A stretch of DNA of 29,053 bases from JANRLJ01 sp034437895 (GCA_034437895.1 DAOTTO010000483.1:1-29053), one strand, 5' to 3'; counted from the stretch's first letter, positions 8,439 through 16,073 are shown. A program made the numbers and translations. The notes: generated by a model not told the origin, from the sequence alone.

Positions 8439-10316
8439 ATGACAAGAAAATTTTTGGCGATCTTGCTTCTGGCGATGGTCGCTTTTCTAGCGGTGGATAT
8501 GGCATCCGCTATCCTCTTTACTTCCCCGCTGACGGTTGATATTACCGAAAATGACCAGCGTATCTTTTTTGCGACTCCGCGTGATGTCGTGATCGGGCGC
8601 TGCACTGAGGTGCGCTGGGACGTGAGCGAGGCCAAAGGCGTTTGGATAAATGGTCAAGGGCGTGAACTGATCGGTTCAGAAACCCTTTGCATCAGTGAAT
8701 CTTTTTCTCGTCCACAGATTTATGTACTTCTGCCGGATGACAGCGGGCGCGTTTATGAACTTTTCGTCGCCAGTGTCCTCTACAGCCCCGATGTCGCGCT
8801 GCGTTATACGGTGCAAATTGTTCTCATCGGTATTTTGGCCTATGCCGCTTTTTGGCTGCTTGGCTGGACACATTTAATTAGCCAAGTATTTTTACCGCTT
8901 TCGGAATTCTTGTCTGCCGGCCTACGACGGCTTGATGCGATACCTAATCGCGTATTTTACATTGCGTTGATCGTGATTTTTGTGGTTTATGTGGGCATCA
9001 GCTTGTATCAACTGCGGCCTATGATCCCCGCACAGCCATTTTTATCGGAAGATTATCTGAACGACATGACGATTGGCGAAGCATGGCAAAATGCGATCCG
9101 CCCCCTAACGCTGCCGTTGGTGTATAAACTGCTTTCCAATAACGTTGAGCGCATTGCAGCGTTTCAATGGATTGTCGCCGTCATCGGATGGGGGATGCTG
9201 GCGGGGGCGGTTGCTATAGTCCTGAAATCGAAGCTGCTGAAAATAACTGGATTTTGTGTAATTTTATGTCTGAGTCTCAGTCGTGATATTGCTTTCTGGA
9301 ACAGTATGCTGCTTTCGGAAAGCCTCTCGAATGCGTTATTTGTTGTGCTGATCGCGTTGGCGTTGTTGATCGGTGCAGCCATCCAACGCAAGGCGCTTTC
9401 AGTGCCGATGCAGTTTGTTGCTGGCTTGATCGTGTTAATCTGTGCGTTTTTCTGGTCACAAACCCGCGACACGAACAGTTATTTTCTGCTGGGTATCGCG
9501 GGGTTGATCGTATTGGTGAGTGTAGGTGGGTTGATTATGCAATTAGGGGCGACTCGTGGAGTTGTGCCTACCGAATTTAATATCCGTAGGGGCGACTCGC
9601 CGAGTCGCCCCTGCTTTGTTTTACCGTTCATTGTCGTAATCGGATTTGTGGCGATTTATGTACAGCAAAATCGCCATGCCGACGCGGGATTGCGCTGGCA
9701 ATATTCGCTGGTCAATGTGATGGCGCATCGCATTCTGCCGTATCCCGATAAAACCCAATTTTTCGTTGATCGCGGGATGCCAAATACGCCGGAGGTGATG
9801 GCTTATGCCGGACAGGGGAACTTCGCGTGGTCATTTGATCTTGATTTTCCGGCTTTCGGGGACTGGATCGATCAGGATGCCAAGCGCGTTTATGTCGAAT
9901 ATTTGCTTTCGCGTCCGGTGGAGAGCCTGACCGAACCGCTGATCTGGTGGAATCGACTGCTGCTGTATGAGCGCGATTTGTTGACTGATTACATGTCTAC
10001 ACCCGTTATTCCGGCATGGCAGAAACCGATCACGGCGGTTTTTTATACCGAAACATGGGGCTTATTGGTCTTGAGTGCGGCGGGATTGGTGATTTTTGGC
10101 GCAAGTGTATTGACACGCGGTTGGGACTGGCGTTATGCGATTCCGATAGCGCTGCTGCTGCTGGTGTATCCGATAGCCTTTCTGAATTGGCATGGTGATT
10201 CTCATGCCGTAGAACGTCATGCGCTGCATGTGGCGCTGCAATGGCGGCTGGCGATGTGGTTTTTTATTTTGTTTGCAGTAGATCGAGCGTTTAGACCATT
10301 CAAAAGAGGAAGTTAG
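8439..10316 (+). CDS. Polytopic membrane protein with extracytoplasmic Ig-like domain, function unknown
   Basis: A 625-aa protein. Residues 4-26 form a signal or anchor helix. Residues about 30-115 are an extracytoplasmic domain with a C...W.V...NG...C pattern (GRCTEVRWDV, VWINGQGRE, ETLCIS) that resembles Ig-like domains of Chloroflexota surface proteins. About eleven hydrophobic segments follow (near 120-143, 172-192, 240-282, 296-368, 395-412 and 545-620). The features LLSESLSN, SQTRDTNSY and a C-terminal AVERHALHVALQWRL block recall GT-C-like glycosyltransferases or wall-polymer membrane proteins, but I cannot assign a reaction. A palindromic repeat is embedded in frame at residues about 369-391. 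The gene stands alone, 91 bases after its left neighbour and 74 before comEC. Confidence 0.7.
   Translation: MTRKFLAILLLAMVAFLAVDMASAILFTSPLTVDITENDQRIFFATPRDVVIGRCTEVRWDVSEAKGVWINGQGRELIGSETLCISESFSRPQIYVLLPDDSGRVYELFVASVLYSPDVALRYTVQIVLIGILAYAAFWLLGWTHLISQVFLPLSEFLSAGLRRLDAIPNRVFYIALIVIFVVYVGISLYQLRPMIPAQPFLSEDYLNDMTIGEAWQNAIRPLTLPLVYKLLSNNVERIAAFQWIVAVIGWGMLAGAVAIVLKSKLLKITGFCVILCLSLSRDIAFWNSMLLSESLSNALFVVLIALALLIGAAIQRKALSVPMQFVAGLIVLICAFFWSQTRDTNSYFLLGIAGLIVLVSVGGLIMQLGATRGVVPTEFNIRRGDSPSRPCFVLPFIVVIGFVAIYVQQNRHADAGLRWQYSLVNVMAHRILPYPDKTQFFVDRGMPNTPEVMAYAGQGNFAWSFDLDFPAFGDWIDQDAKRVYVEYLLSRPVESLTEPLIWWNRLLLYERDLLTDYMSTPVIPAWQKPITAVFYTETWGLLVLSAAGLVIFGASVLTRGWDWRYAIPIALLLLVYPIAFLNWHGDSHAVERHALHVALQWRLAMWFFILFAVDRAFRPFKRGS
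9545..9612. repeat. Palindromic repeat embedded in frame inside a CDS
   Basis: A 25-base perfect palindrome has arms AGGGGCGACTCG (9588-9599) and CGAGTCGCCCCT (9601-9612) around one base. Another copy of the left arm (TAGGGGCGACTCG) begins 43 bases upstream at 9544, so a direct repeat precedes the palindrome. The element lies within the 8439-10316 frame without breaking it. It encodes a charged linker (RRGDSPSRP) between two membrane helices. The look is that of a mobile palindromic unit such as those inserted in Rickettsia genes; no other copy is in this window. Confidence 0.7.
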
Positions 10317-10390
10317 CGATTTCTAGCAGCGCGTCGGCGTAAATTGCAGTAAACTGAACGCTAATTAACCGCTCATATCTTGGCTAAATT

Positions 10391-12733
10391 ATGCGCCTCG
10401 TTTATATCGCAGTTGGATGGACAGTAGGGTTATTGTTAGGGCTGAACGGCACGTTTGACCTGTCCCTCTGGTTGGCGATGGCGGCGTTTTTGGCACTTCT
10501 GGTCATCTTGGCATGGCGCACCCCCGCTTATCGCATCCTCAATATCGCGTTTTTGGCGTTTGCGCTCGGCGGCTTACGCGCTTCTTTCGTCCCGCAGACC
10601 AGCGCAATCGCGGCTTATAACAACACAGGTGGGTTGACGATTGAGGGCGTTGTTACGACTGATCCTGATAACCGTGATGAGCGCATCCAACTTCAAGTCG
10701 ATATAGATACCTTAATTCTCGGCGCGGATGTCTATGACATGGGTGGACGGGTGCTGGTTTATGCCCCGTCAACGGCGGACGTGCGTTATGGAGATCGGGT
10801 GCGCGTGACCGGACTGCTCATCACCCCCGCCGAATACGATACTTTCTCGTATGCCGATTTTCTGGCGCGAGAGGGTGTTTTTAGCATCATGCAGAACGCG
10901 GCGGTTGAAGTGATGTCAAGTGGGTATGGCAGTCCGATTTATGCAGCGCTGTATGATGTGCGGCGGCAGGCCAATGCTGCGATCAATGATTTTCTGCCGG
11001 AACCGCAAGCCGGACTGCTGGCGGGGATTCTGCTCGGCAATGAACGAGGCATCTCCCGCGACTTACAAGATGATTTTAATGCGGTTGGTGCGGCGCATAT
11101 CGTTGCCATCAGCGGCTTTAATATGGCGATCATCAGCGGCGTGGTGATGGGTCTCCTCAGTGGCATCATCTCACGCAAATGGCTGCGGGCGTTTCTGGGT
11201 TTAGCCGTTATCGTGCTTTATACGTTATTTGTCGGTGCGAGCGCGACGGTGGTTCGGGCGGCGGTGATGAGCAGCGTTTTGATTATCGGGCAAAATCTAG
11301 GACGGAAAACTTATGTTCCGGCAACATTAGCTTTTGTCGCACTCGTCATGTCATTGCAGAAGCCGACTGTTTTGCTCGATATCGGCTTTCAGTTGAGCTT
11401 TTTCGCCACGCTGGGATTAGCGCTTTTCGCCACGCCTTTAACTGAACGCTTCAATGTGCTTTTGCAACGGATTTTTCCATCGTCGGTGGCTGTTCCATTG
11501 GGTAAGTTTTTAGGTGAACCTCTGGTTGTATCGGTTGCCGCTTTGATGACAACGCTGCCGTTGATCGTCCTTTATTTCAATCGGTTGTCGGTGGTGACGC
11601 TGCTGGTGAATCTTTTGGTTGTGCCGATACAGTCGTGGCTGATGATTATTGGCGGCGCGGCGGTGCTGCTGGTGTTTGTGCCGCCGCTGGCGCAATTCCT
11701 CTATTGGCTCGATATGATTTTGCTCTCATGGACGATTGGGGTGGTGCGGCTTTTTGCGCGGCTGCCGTTTGCAGATGTGGAATTCCGTATTGATCGCAGG
11801 GTCATTCTGCTTTATTTTGTGGTTTTGATCGGATGGGCATTTATGCACGCGACACAACCGGATTGGTGGCTGCGTTTGGGGCGTTTTGTTCGGCGGCAGA
11901 GCGTTTTGAGTGCGGTAATTTTTGCCGGATTTTCCACGACGATATTGATGGGCGCGGTAGCGATGAGCCGGCCTGATGGCAAGCTGCACGTCTGGATGTT
12001 GGATGTAGGGCATAACAACGCCGTTTTTGCACAGACACCCGGCGGCGCACAAATTTTGGTGGATGGCGGGCGTTTTCCATCGCGGCTGTTGACGGCGATT
12101 GGGGATCGAATGCCGTTTACAGATCGTGAAATTGAGGTTTTGGTGATTACGCAGCCTGACGAATTTGAAATCGGGGCGCTGGCCGCTGTTCTGGAGCGTT
12201 ACGATATTGGGGTTGTACTTTGGAATGGGCAGCCGAATCAAAGTGAAGCATTTTCACAGTTGCAGGCAGAATTGGCGCGGCATGAAGTCGTGATTGTTCG
12301 TGCTGGTTACACGCTGAATTTTGATGATGGGGTGCGTTTGGAAGTACTGCATCCGCACGAGCAGCCAGCCCTAACAGATGATATTGATGAAAATACCCTC
12401 GTGCTGCGGCTGGGTTTGGGTGACATCTCATTTTTACTGACTTCTGATCTGAGTCGGGAAGGGCAGGCGGCTTTGATGGAAAACGGGCAGTGGCCTTTAG
12501 CGACGGTCTTACAACTGCCGCAGCATGGCACTGCCCGTTCTTTAGGGGATTCGTTTTTACAAGCGGTTCAACCGCAGGCGGTTTTGATACAAACAGACCG
12601 CGCTAACCGTCGGGGTGATCCTGATTCCGACATATTAGCGCGGTTGGATAATGTGCCAATTTTCCGCACTGATGAAGGCGGAACGCTGCATCTTTGGACG
12701 GATGGTAAAACGTTAGAGGCCGCTGCGAATTAG
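10391..12733 (+). CDS. comEC: ComEC/Rec2 DNA-uptake channel with degenerate metallo-beta-lactamase domain
   Basis: Inner-membrane channel that brings single-stranded DNA into the cytoplasm during natural transformation. The 780-aa protein has the full three-part family layout. N-terminal helices lead into a DUF4131/OB-type region (residues about 75-155). The Competence membrane domain (about 200-510) has GILLGNERGISRDLQ and HIVAISGFNMAIISG. The C-terminal metallo-beta-lactamase-like domain starts at WMLDVGHNNAVF (D538). There the usual T-H-P-D-A-D-H-I-G motif reads TQPDEFEIG (Q588-G595), PHHGS reads PQHGT (710-714) and the later YGHP reads RGDP. The fold appears kept while metal ligands are lost. 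No pilus or comEA gene is nearby. Its stop overlaps the stop of the convergent gene by two bases. Confidence 0.93.
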   Translation: MRLVYIAVGWTVGLLLGLNGTFDLSLWLAMAAFLALLVILAWRTPAYRILNIAFLAFALGGLRASFVPQTSAIAAYNNTGGLTIEGVVTTDPDNRDERIQLQVDIDTLILGADVYDMGGRVLVYAPSTADVRYGDRVRVTGLLITPAEYDTFSYADFLAREGVFSIMQNAAVEVMSSGYGSPIYAALYDVRRQANAAINDFLPEPQAGLLAGILLGNERGISRDLQDDFNAVGAAHIVAISGFNMAIISGVVMGLLSGIISRKWLRAFLGLAVIVLYTLFVGASATVVRAAVMSSVLIIGQNLGRKTYVPATLAFVALVMSLQKPTVLLDIGFQLSFFATLGLALFATPLTERFNVLLQRIFPSSVAVPLGKFLGEPLVVSVAALMTTLPLIVLYFNRLSVVTLLVNLLVVPIQSWLMIIGGAAVLLVFVPPLAQFLYWLDMILLSWTIGVVRLFARLPFADVEFRIDRRVILLYFVVLIGWAFMHATQPDWWLRLGRFVRRQSVLSAVIFAGFSTTILMGAVAMSRPDGKLHVWMLDVGHNNAVFAQTPGGAQILVDGGRFPSRLLTAIGDRMPFTDREIEVLVITQPDEFEIGALAAVLERYDIGVVLWNGQPNQSEAFSQLQAELARHEVVIVRAGYTLNFDDGVRLEVLHPHEQPALTDDIDENTLVLRLGLGDISFLLTSDLSREGQAALMENGQWPLATVLQLPQHGTARSLGDSFLQAVQPQAVLIQTDRANRRGDPDSDILARLDNVPIFRTDEGGTLHLWTDGKTLEAAAN

Positions 12734-13281
12734 CCTCCGATGCCGATGATCGTGCCGCAGTTTCTAATTTCAGTCGCCCATGCAAGGAAGAAATATCCCC
12801 CACCAACAATACCCGCTAAGATGGCGACCATCAAGGAAGGAGGCGAACCGCCATATTTATTGGTTTTGCGAACCAGCCCTGCGATAATCAACGGAAAGAC
12901 AAAAATGATGGCGTTGACGGGCAATGTAGGCAAGGCGCACATGCTCAAGATAGCATTTGGATGACGTGCCGAGTCCGCCCCGAAAGCATTCGCCACACCT
13001 ACTTTAGAAAACACGATCAAGAGCATGACCGCGAAATTCATCAAGGTGGGGCCAAGCTGTTTCTCTGGGATGAGAAACATATTGACAAAACCCAGAAAAA
13101 AGCCGGCGTAAAGCAAAATATCGAGGATGATATAGAAACTATCGTACCCGTCTGTGCGCGGCCCAAGGGAACGGAGAATTTGATTAAAATCAAGATCGGT
13201 TGACTGTGCCTGCGCTACCGGAGCCAACAGCAGCGATAGGAACACCAACAATAGGGTGAGATAGATGCGTCTTTGAGACAT
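12730..13281 (-). CDS. Small membrane protein with signal peptide, unknown
   Basis: A 183-aa protein. An N-terminal signal sequence (about residues 7-24, ending VAQAQS) is followed by a short polar stretch (TDLDFNQILRSLGPRTDG) and four hydrophobic segments near 47-68, 80-98, 118-138 and 148-168. The C-terminus is Cys/Gly-rich (CGTIIGIGG). The ribosome-binding site AGGAG lies 5 bases before the ATG. It is 70 bases downstream of the HAD gene on the same strand, so the two may be co-transcribed. Its stop codon overlaps the comEC stop, convergent. I recognise no family. Confidence 0.7.
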   Translation of the reverse strand: MSQRRIYLTLLLVFLSLLLAPVAQAQSTDLDFNQILRSLGPRTDGYDSFYIILDILLYAGFFLGFVNMFLIPEKQLGPTLMNFAVMLLIVFSKVGVANAFGADSARHPNAILSMCALPTLPVNAIIFVFPLIIAGLVRKTNKYGGSPPSLMVAILAGIVGGGYFFLAWATEIRNCGTIIGIGG

Positions 13282-13351
13282 AAGAACTCCTGATTAGCTC
13301 AAGTCGATAAGCTGTAAAAAATAGTAGCGTATTTTGTGTTTCTATGCACGG

Positions 13352-13981
13352 TTAACCTTGCTTTTGGTTTACCAAAAAACGCTCAAGCGCGGTGGCAAGG
13401 TTCATCTCCGCTTTATAATGGATTCCAATAAGGCCAATAGCCTGTGCGCCTTCGACATTTTCCAGCCGATCATCGATAAAAATGCCTTGCTCTGCCGGGA
13501 TGTTGAGTCTTTCTAAGACGGCGAGGTAAGCATCCGGCGCAGGCTTCATGACACCGATTTGGGCGGAGATGACAAGAGCATCAAAAAGATCACTAATGCC
13601 TAACTTGGATAATTTGTTGGTAAGTTCGGGAACATCATTGCTTAGAAGTGCAACCTTGTACCCAGCCGAGCGTTGTTGACGGATATAAGCAATCAATTGC
13701 GAATCAAGTTCGTCGCCGCTGTAGAAATCATCCGCCAGGCTTTGGATGTCATCCGCGGAAAGATGAAGCTGCTTGGCGATGTCGTCCCAATACGCTGCGG
13801 TAGAGAGGCTGCCGGCTTGGGCTTGCAACCAGCTTGGGCTGCCGTGAACAACGCGCTCGACAGTGCCATGCGGCAAACCGAGCCGATCATCCCAACGATG
13901 GCGCGGGGTGTAATCGGTTGTTTTCATGAGAACGCCGCCAAAATCGAAGATCAGCGCGTGTTTGGGTGATATAATCGACAT
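13352..13981 (-). CDS. HAD superfamily hydrolase, subfamily IA (YihX/epoxide-hydrolase-N-like phosphatase)
   Basis: A 209-aa cytosolic HAD phosphohydrolase with an unknown, probably sugar-phosphate-like, substrate. Motif I is FDFGGVL with nucleophile D13. Position +2 is Gly rather than Asp, as in YihX-type members (their motif is DLGNV), so it is a subfamily trait rather than damage. Motif II is LLSND, motif III is the Lys in GVMKPAPDAY, and motif IV is FIDDRLENVEGA. The helical cap lies at about residues 20-85. GAGG lies 7 bases before the ATG, inside a palindrome shared with the divergent BrkB gene. It probably heads a two-gene unit with the small membrane protein. Confidence 0.9.
   Translation of the reverse strand: MSIISPKHALIFDFGGVLMKTTDYTPRHRWDDRLGLPHGTVERVVHGSPSWLQAQAGSLSTAAYWDDIAKQLHLSADDIQSLADDFYSGDELDSQLIAYIRQQRSAGYKVALLSNDVPELTNKLSKLGISDLFDALVISAQIGVMKPAPDAYLAVLERLNIPAEQGIFIDDRLENVEGAQAIGLIGIHYKAEMNLATALERFLVNQKQG
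13967..13975 (+). promoter_or_regulatory. Extended -10 promoter for the BrkB-family gene
   Basis: TGATATAAT, a TG-n-TATAAT extended -10 with a perfect hexamer, lies about 30 bases before the GTG start at 14006. It overlaps the first codons of the divergent HAD gene. No good -35 is visible, as is common for extended -10 promoters. Confidence 0.6.
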
Positions 13982-13988
13982 AAGTAAA

Positions 13989-13998
13989 CCTCATGAGG
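13989..13998. promoter_or_regulatory. Shared palindromic ribosome-binding site of divergent genes
   Basis: The perfect palindrome CCTCATGAGG provides GAGG on both strands. It sits exactly 7 bases before the GTG of the BrkB gene (14006) and 7 bases before the ATG of the HAD gene (13981). Each start is therefore served by one half. Confidence 0.7.
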
Positions 13999-14005
13999 AT
14001 GGATT

Positions 14006-14992
14006 GTGAACTGGAAAGAACGCATTATCGCTTGGAAAACTGAGATACTCTCATCGCTACCGTTAGATTATATCATCAAGCAGTGGATGCGAATTGATCC
14101 GACATGGCGGGCTTTACCTGTCCATCTGTGGCGGGCGATCATGAATTTTAAGAATTATGGAATGCGGAATGCCGCCGCGCTGTCTTATTATGCGGTTTTT
14201 TCGGTGTTCCCTATGTCGCTTTTGCTGGCGATTGGGATTAGCAAAATTTTGGAACCCACCGTTGCCGAGCAGCAAATCGCCAATGGGCTGCGGTTATTTC
14301 TGCCGGATGAAACCAATACGATCAATTTATTGAGTGACAGCATTAATCAAGCCTTGAGCCAGAATTCTTCTTTTGGGCTAATCGCGCTGGCGACCTTAGC
14401 CTGGTCTGCGATTGGGCTTTTTTCTAATCTGACCGCCGCATTGGACAGTATCTTCCAAGCACCGACGAGCCGCAGTATGTGGCGGCAGCGTTTGTTGGGT
14501 TTTATGATGACGCTGGTGTTGATTATGCTTGTTCTGACCTCATTTGTGACTTCGGGCTTGCTCAGTTTAATGGATGCGGTGCTGCTGTCGAATCCGAGTG
14601 TGTGGATTTCCATCGGGACGGTGCTGCTGCCGTTGGGGATCAACATGGTCATTTTTGTACTGCTGTTTCGGTATGTTCCGGCGCGGTACGTCCATTGGGA
14701 TGCGATATGGCCGGCGGCACTGTTTGGGGGGATTGGGCTGGAATTGGCGAAGGCGGCGTTTGCATGGTATCTCACGAATTTAGCGAATTTTCAATTCGTC
14801 TATGGGAGTATTGCGACGGTGATTGTCTTGATGCTGTGGGCGTTTTTAACGGCATGTATTTTTTTGTTGAGTGCGGAAGTGTGTGCTCAGATCAATTTAT
14901 GGTTCGTGGGGCAGCATGAACCGCCTAAAATTATGGTCTTTATGGAAAATCGCTTTCCACAACTTCCTACAGAAATGCCACCCCCGGCGTAG
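14006..14992 (+). CDS. YihY/BrkB family inner-membrane protein
   Basis: A 328-aa polytopic membrane protein of the YihY/virulence-factor-BrkB family; its biochemical role is unsettled in general. A polar start of about 50 residues precedes the family signature NAAALSYYAVFSVFPMSLLL (first membrane helix) and LIALATLAWSAIGLFSNL. Four to five further hydrophobic segments follow, including RYVPARYVHWDAIWPAALFG and VYGSIATVIVLMLW, ending in a short cytoplasmic tail. Six helices overall fit the family. The GTG start at 14006 is supported by GAGG 7 bases upstream and by the extended -10 promoter. It is divergent from the HAD gene and convergent with the small-protein cluster. Confidence 0.92.
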   Translation: MNWKERIIAWKTEILSSLPLDYIIKQWMRIDPTWRALPVHLWRAIMNFKNYGMRNAAALSYYAVFSVFPMSLLLAIGISKILEPTVAEQQIANGLRLFLPDETNTINLLSDSINQALSQNSSFGLIALATLAWSAIGLFSNLTAALDSIFQAPTSRSMWRQRLLGFMMTLVLIMLVLTSFVTSGLLSLMDAVLLSNPSVWISIGTVLLPLGINMVIFVLLFRYVPARYVHWDAIWPAALFGGIGLELAKAAFAWYLTNLANFQFVYGSIATVIVLMLWAFLTACIFLLSAEVCAQINLWFVGQHEPPKIMVFMENRFPQLPTEMPPPA

Positions 14993-15052
14993 ATTATTCA
15001 TTGAGAGCATAGCGCCGCCTTGATAAGCCATTGCTGCGATATGCCCCACAGT

Positions 15053-15271
15053 TTAAGATTCTGAGAAATTCTTCTGCGGCGCGTCGTTCATTTCTTGCAG
15101 CCGCTGACCGATTGTCACCATTTGGCGACCAATTTCTGCGATGACGATATTTACGGGGCTGCGTCCGGCTTCTTCAGCACGGAGGCTTTCAGCAAGGCGT
15201 TCTTGTTGGGCAGCACGGATTAGCTCGTCACGGTGTTGTTGGAGAAATTCTGGTGTGATGTTGTTGTACAT
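15053..15271 (-). CDS. Small protein, paralogue C of a three-gene tandem family
   Basis: A 72-aa soluble, probably helical protein and the last of three tandem paralogues. The N-terminal half is an amphipathic stretch (LQQHRDELIRAAQQERLAES). The C-terminal half carries the shared core IAEIGRQMVTIGQRLQE. The tail is polar. AAGGAAAA lies just before the ATG. It starts 65 bases after paralogue B ends. I know of no function. The H..EL..A...RL plus LG..RL pattern recalls short hypothetical proteins common in Chloroflexota and Actinomycetota, but that is an impression only. Confidence 0.8.
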   Translation of the reverse strand: MYNNITPEFLQQHRDELIRAAQQERLAESLRAEEAGRSPVNIVIAEIGRQMVTIGQRLQEMNDAPQKNFSES

Positions 15272-15336
15272 GATTTTCCTTGTCTTTGTGATAGGAATTT
15301 TTTCCGGTTTATTTTATTTTAACTCTTAGGCGCTGT

Positions 15337-15567
15337 TTAGAGCCTTGAGGTTTCGGGTTGAAGGCGGTTTTCCGCCTCATGTTGTTCTTGCAGGCGCTGG
15401 CCTACGTTGACCATCTGGCGGCCTACTTCCGCCATAACGGTGCTATAGGCGTTGGCAAGAGCGAGGCGGCTGGTTTGATTATCTTGAGATGACTCCGCCA
15501 GACGAGTCTTTTCTGCTTGGCTCATCATTTGATGTCTGTGTTGTTTATCAAGATCGTATTGCATCAT
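15337..15567 (-). CDS. Small protein, paralogue B of a three-gene tandem family
   Basis: A 76-aa protein, middle member of the tandem trio. It aligns along its whole length with its neighbours: LDKQHRHQMMSQAEKTRLAE in the N-terminal half and VMAEVGRQMVNVGQRLQEQ in the core. The end RLQPETS resembles paralogue A (TLQPETAS), so A and B look like the most recent duplicates. AAGGAAAAG precedes the start at a slightly long spacing; the start is MM, so ATG 15564 is equally possible. No signal peptide or membrane helix. Confidence 0.8.
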   Translation of the reverse strand: MMQYDLDKQHRHQMMSQAEKTRLAESSQDNQTSRLALANAYSTVMAEVGRQMVNVGQRLQEQHEAENRLQPETSRL

Positions 15568-15640
15568 GGTTGCACTTTTCCTTATGCCCGGAATGAGACT
15601 GTCAATTCTGACAAGTTTTTATGGATTGAGACTTAATACG

Positions 15641-15862
15641 TTAGGATGCGGTTTCAGGTTGCAGCGTTGGTGATTCTAGCTGATATTCCTGTAACCGTTC
15701 CCCTAAATTGACCATCTGACGGCCTATTTCTGCCATGACCACGTTGAAAGCGGTGCGTTGGCTTGTTTGGGCGGCCTGCTTCACTAAATGATTTTTTCCA
15801 GCTTGGTGGTGCAGTTCCTCTTGGTGCAGCTTGCTCAATTCATGTTGCATAAATGGCATCAT
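15641..15862 (-). CDS. Small protein, paralogue A of a three-gene tandem family
   Basis: A 73-aa protein, first gene after the long structured leader. The N-terminal half is ELSKLHQEELHHQAGKNHLV, the core is VMAEIGRQMVNLGERLQEY and the tail ends LQPETAS. It has a strong ribosome-binding site, AAGAAGGA (about 15873-15880). The start codon could be 15862 or the adjacent ATG 15859. The two tandem terminator-like hairpins upstream mean its transcription from the 16254-16283 promoter requires read-through, unless there is an internal promoter I cannot see. Confidence 0.8.
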   Translation of the reverse strand: MMPFMQHELSKLHQEELHHQAGKNHLVKQAAQTSQRTAFNVVMAEIGRQMVNLGERLQEYQLESPTLQPETAS

Positions 15863-15969
15863 GATGTTTTATCCTTCTTGGTTTAGGTCTTCACGAACTG
15901 CTGGCTGTGCCAGTCGCTTCCCTGTTTCATTGAGACAGGCTTCTGATGCGCTCTAAAAAGTGTCACCGT

Positions 15970-16010
15970 CAAAAAAACCGCGCAGTTCTTTTTAGAGAAC
16001 CCTCGCGGTT
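15970..16010 (-). terminator. Terminator-like hairpin T2 (second of a tandem pair)
   Basis: On the minus strand the stem AACCGCG (16010-16004) pairs with CGCGGTT (15982-15976). An inner AGAAC/GTTCT-type stem lies between 15985-15989 and 15996-16000. A seven-base T run follows, ending at 15971. It has the same outer stem as T1 63 bases upstream, which suggests duplication. Confidence 0.75.
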
Positions 16011-16042
16011 GGTGTGTGTTTGGTGTCGCCTGATTTTGGCAA

Positions 16043-16073
16043 CAAAAAACCGCGAGGTATTGCGCCCGCGGTT
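16043..16073 (-). terminator. Terminator-like hairpin T1 (first of a tandem pair)
   Basis: On the minus strand AACCGCG (16073-16067) pairs with CGCGGTT (16054-16048), with two extra inner G-C pairs after a bulge and a six-base T run to 16044. It directly abuts the GCAGAA/TTCTGC hairpin at 16074-16098, so the two could stack. Confidence 0.75.

Noticed and set aside
12730..12733. Overlapping stop codons of comEC and the convergent membrane gene as a special feature
   Set aside because: Overlaps of a few bases between convergent genes are common in compact genomes.
13352..13981. Missing second Asp of the HAD DxD motif as a sign of an inactive enzyme
   Set aside because: Gly or Asn at this place is normal in YihX-like members, and motifs II-IV are intact.
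15599..15620. TGTCA/TGACA inverted repeat and TTGACA before paralogue B as an internal promoter
   Set aside because: No acceptable -10 at 16-18 bases, so there is not enough support for a promoter call.
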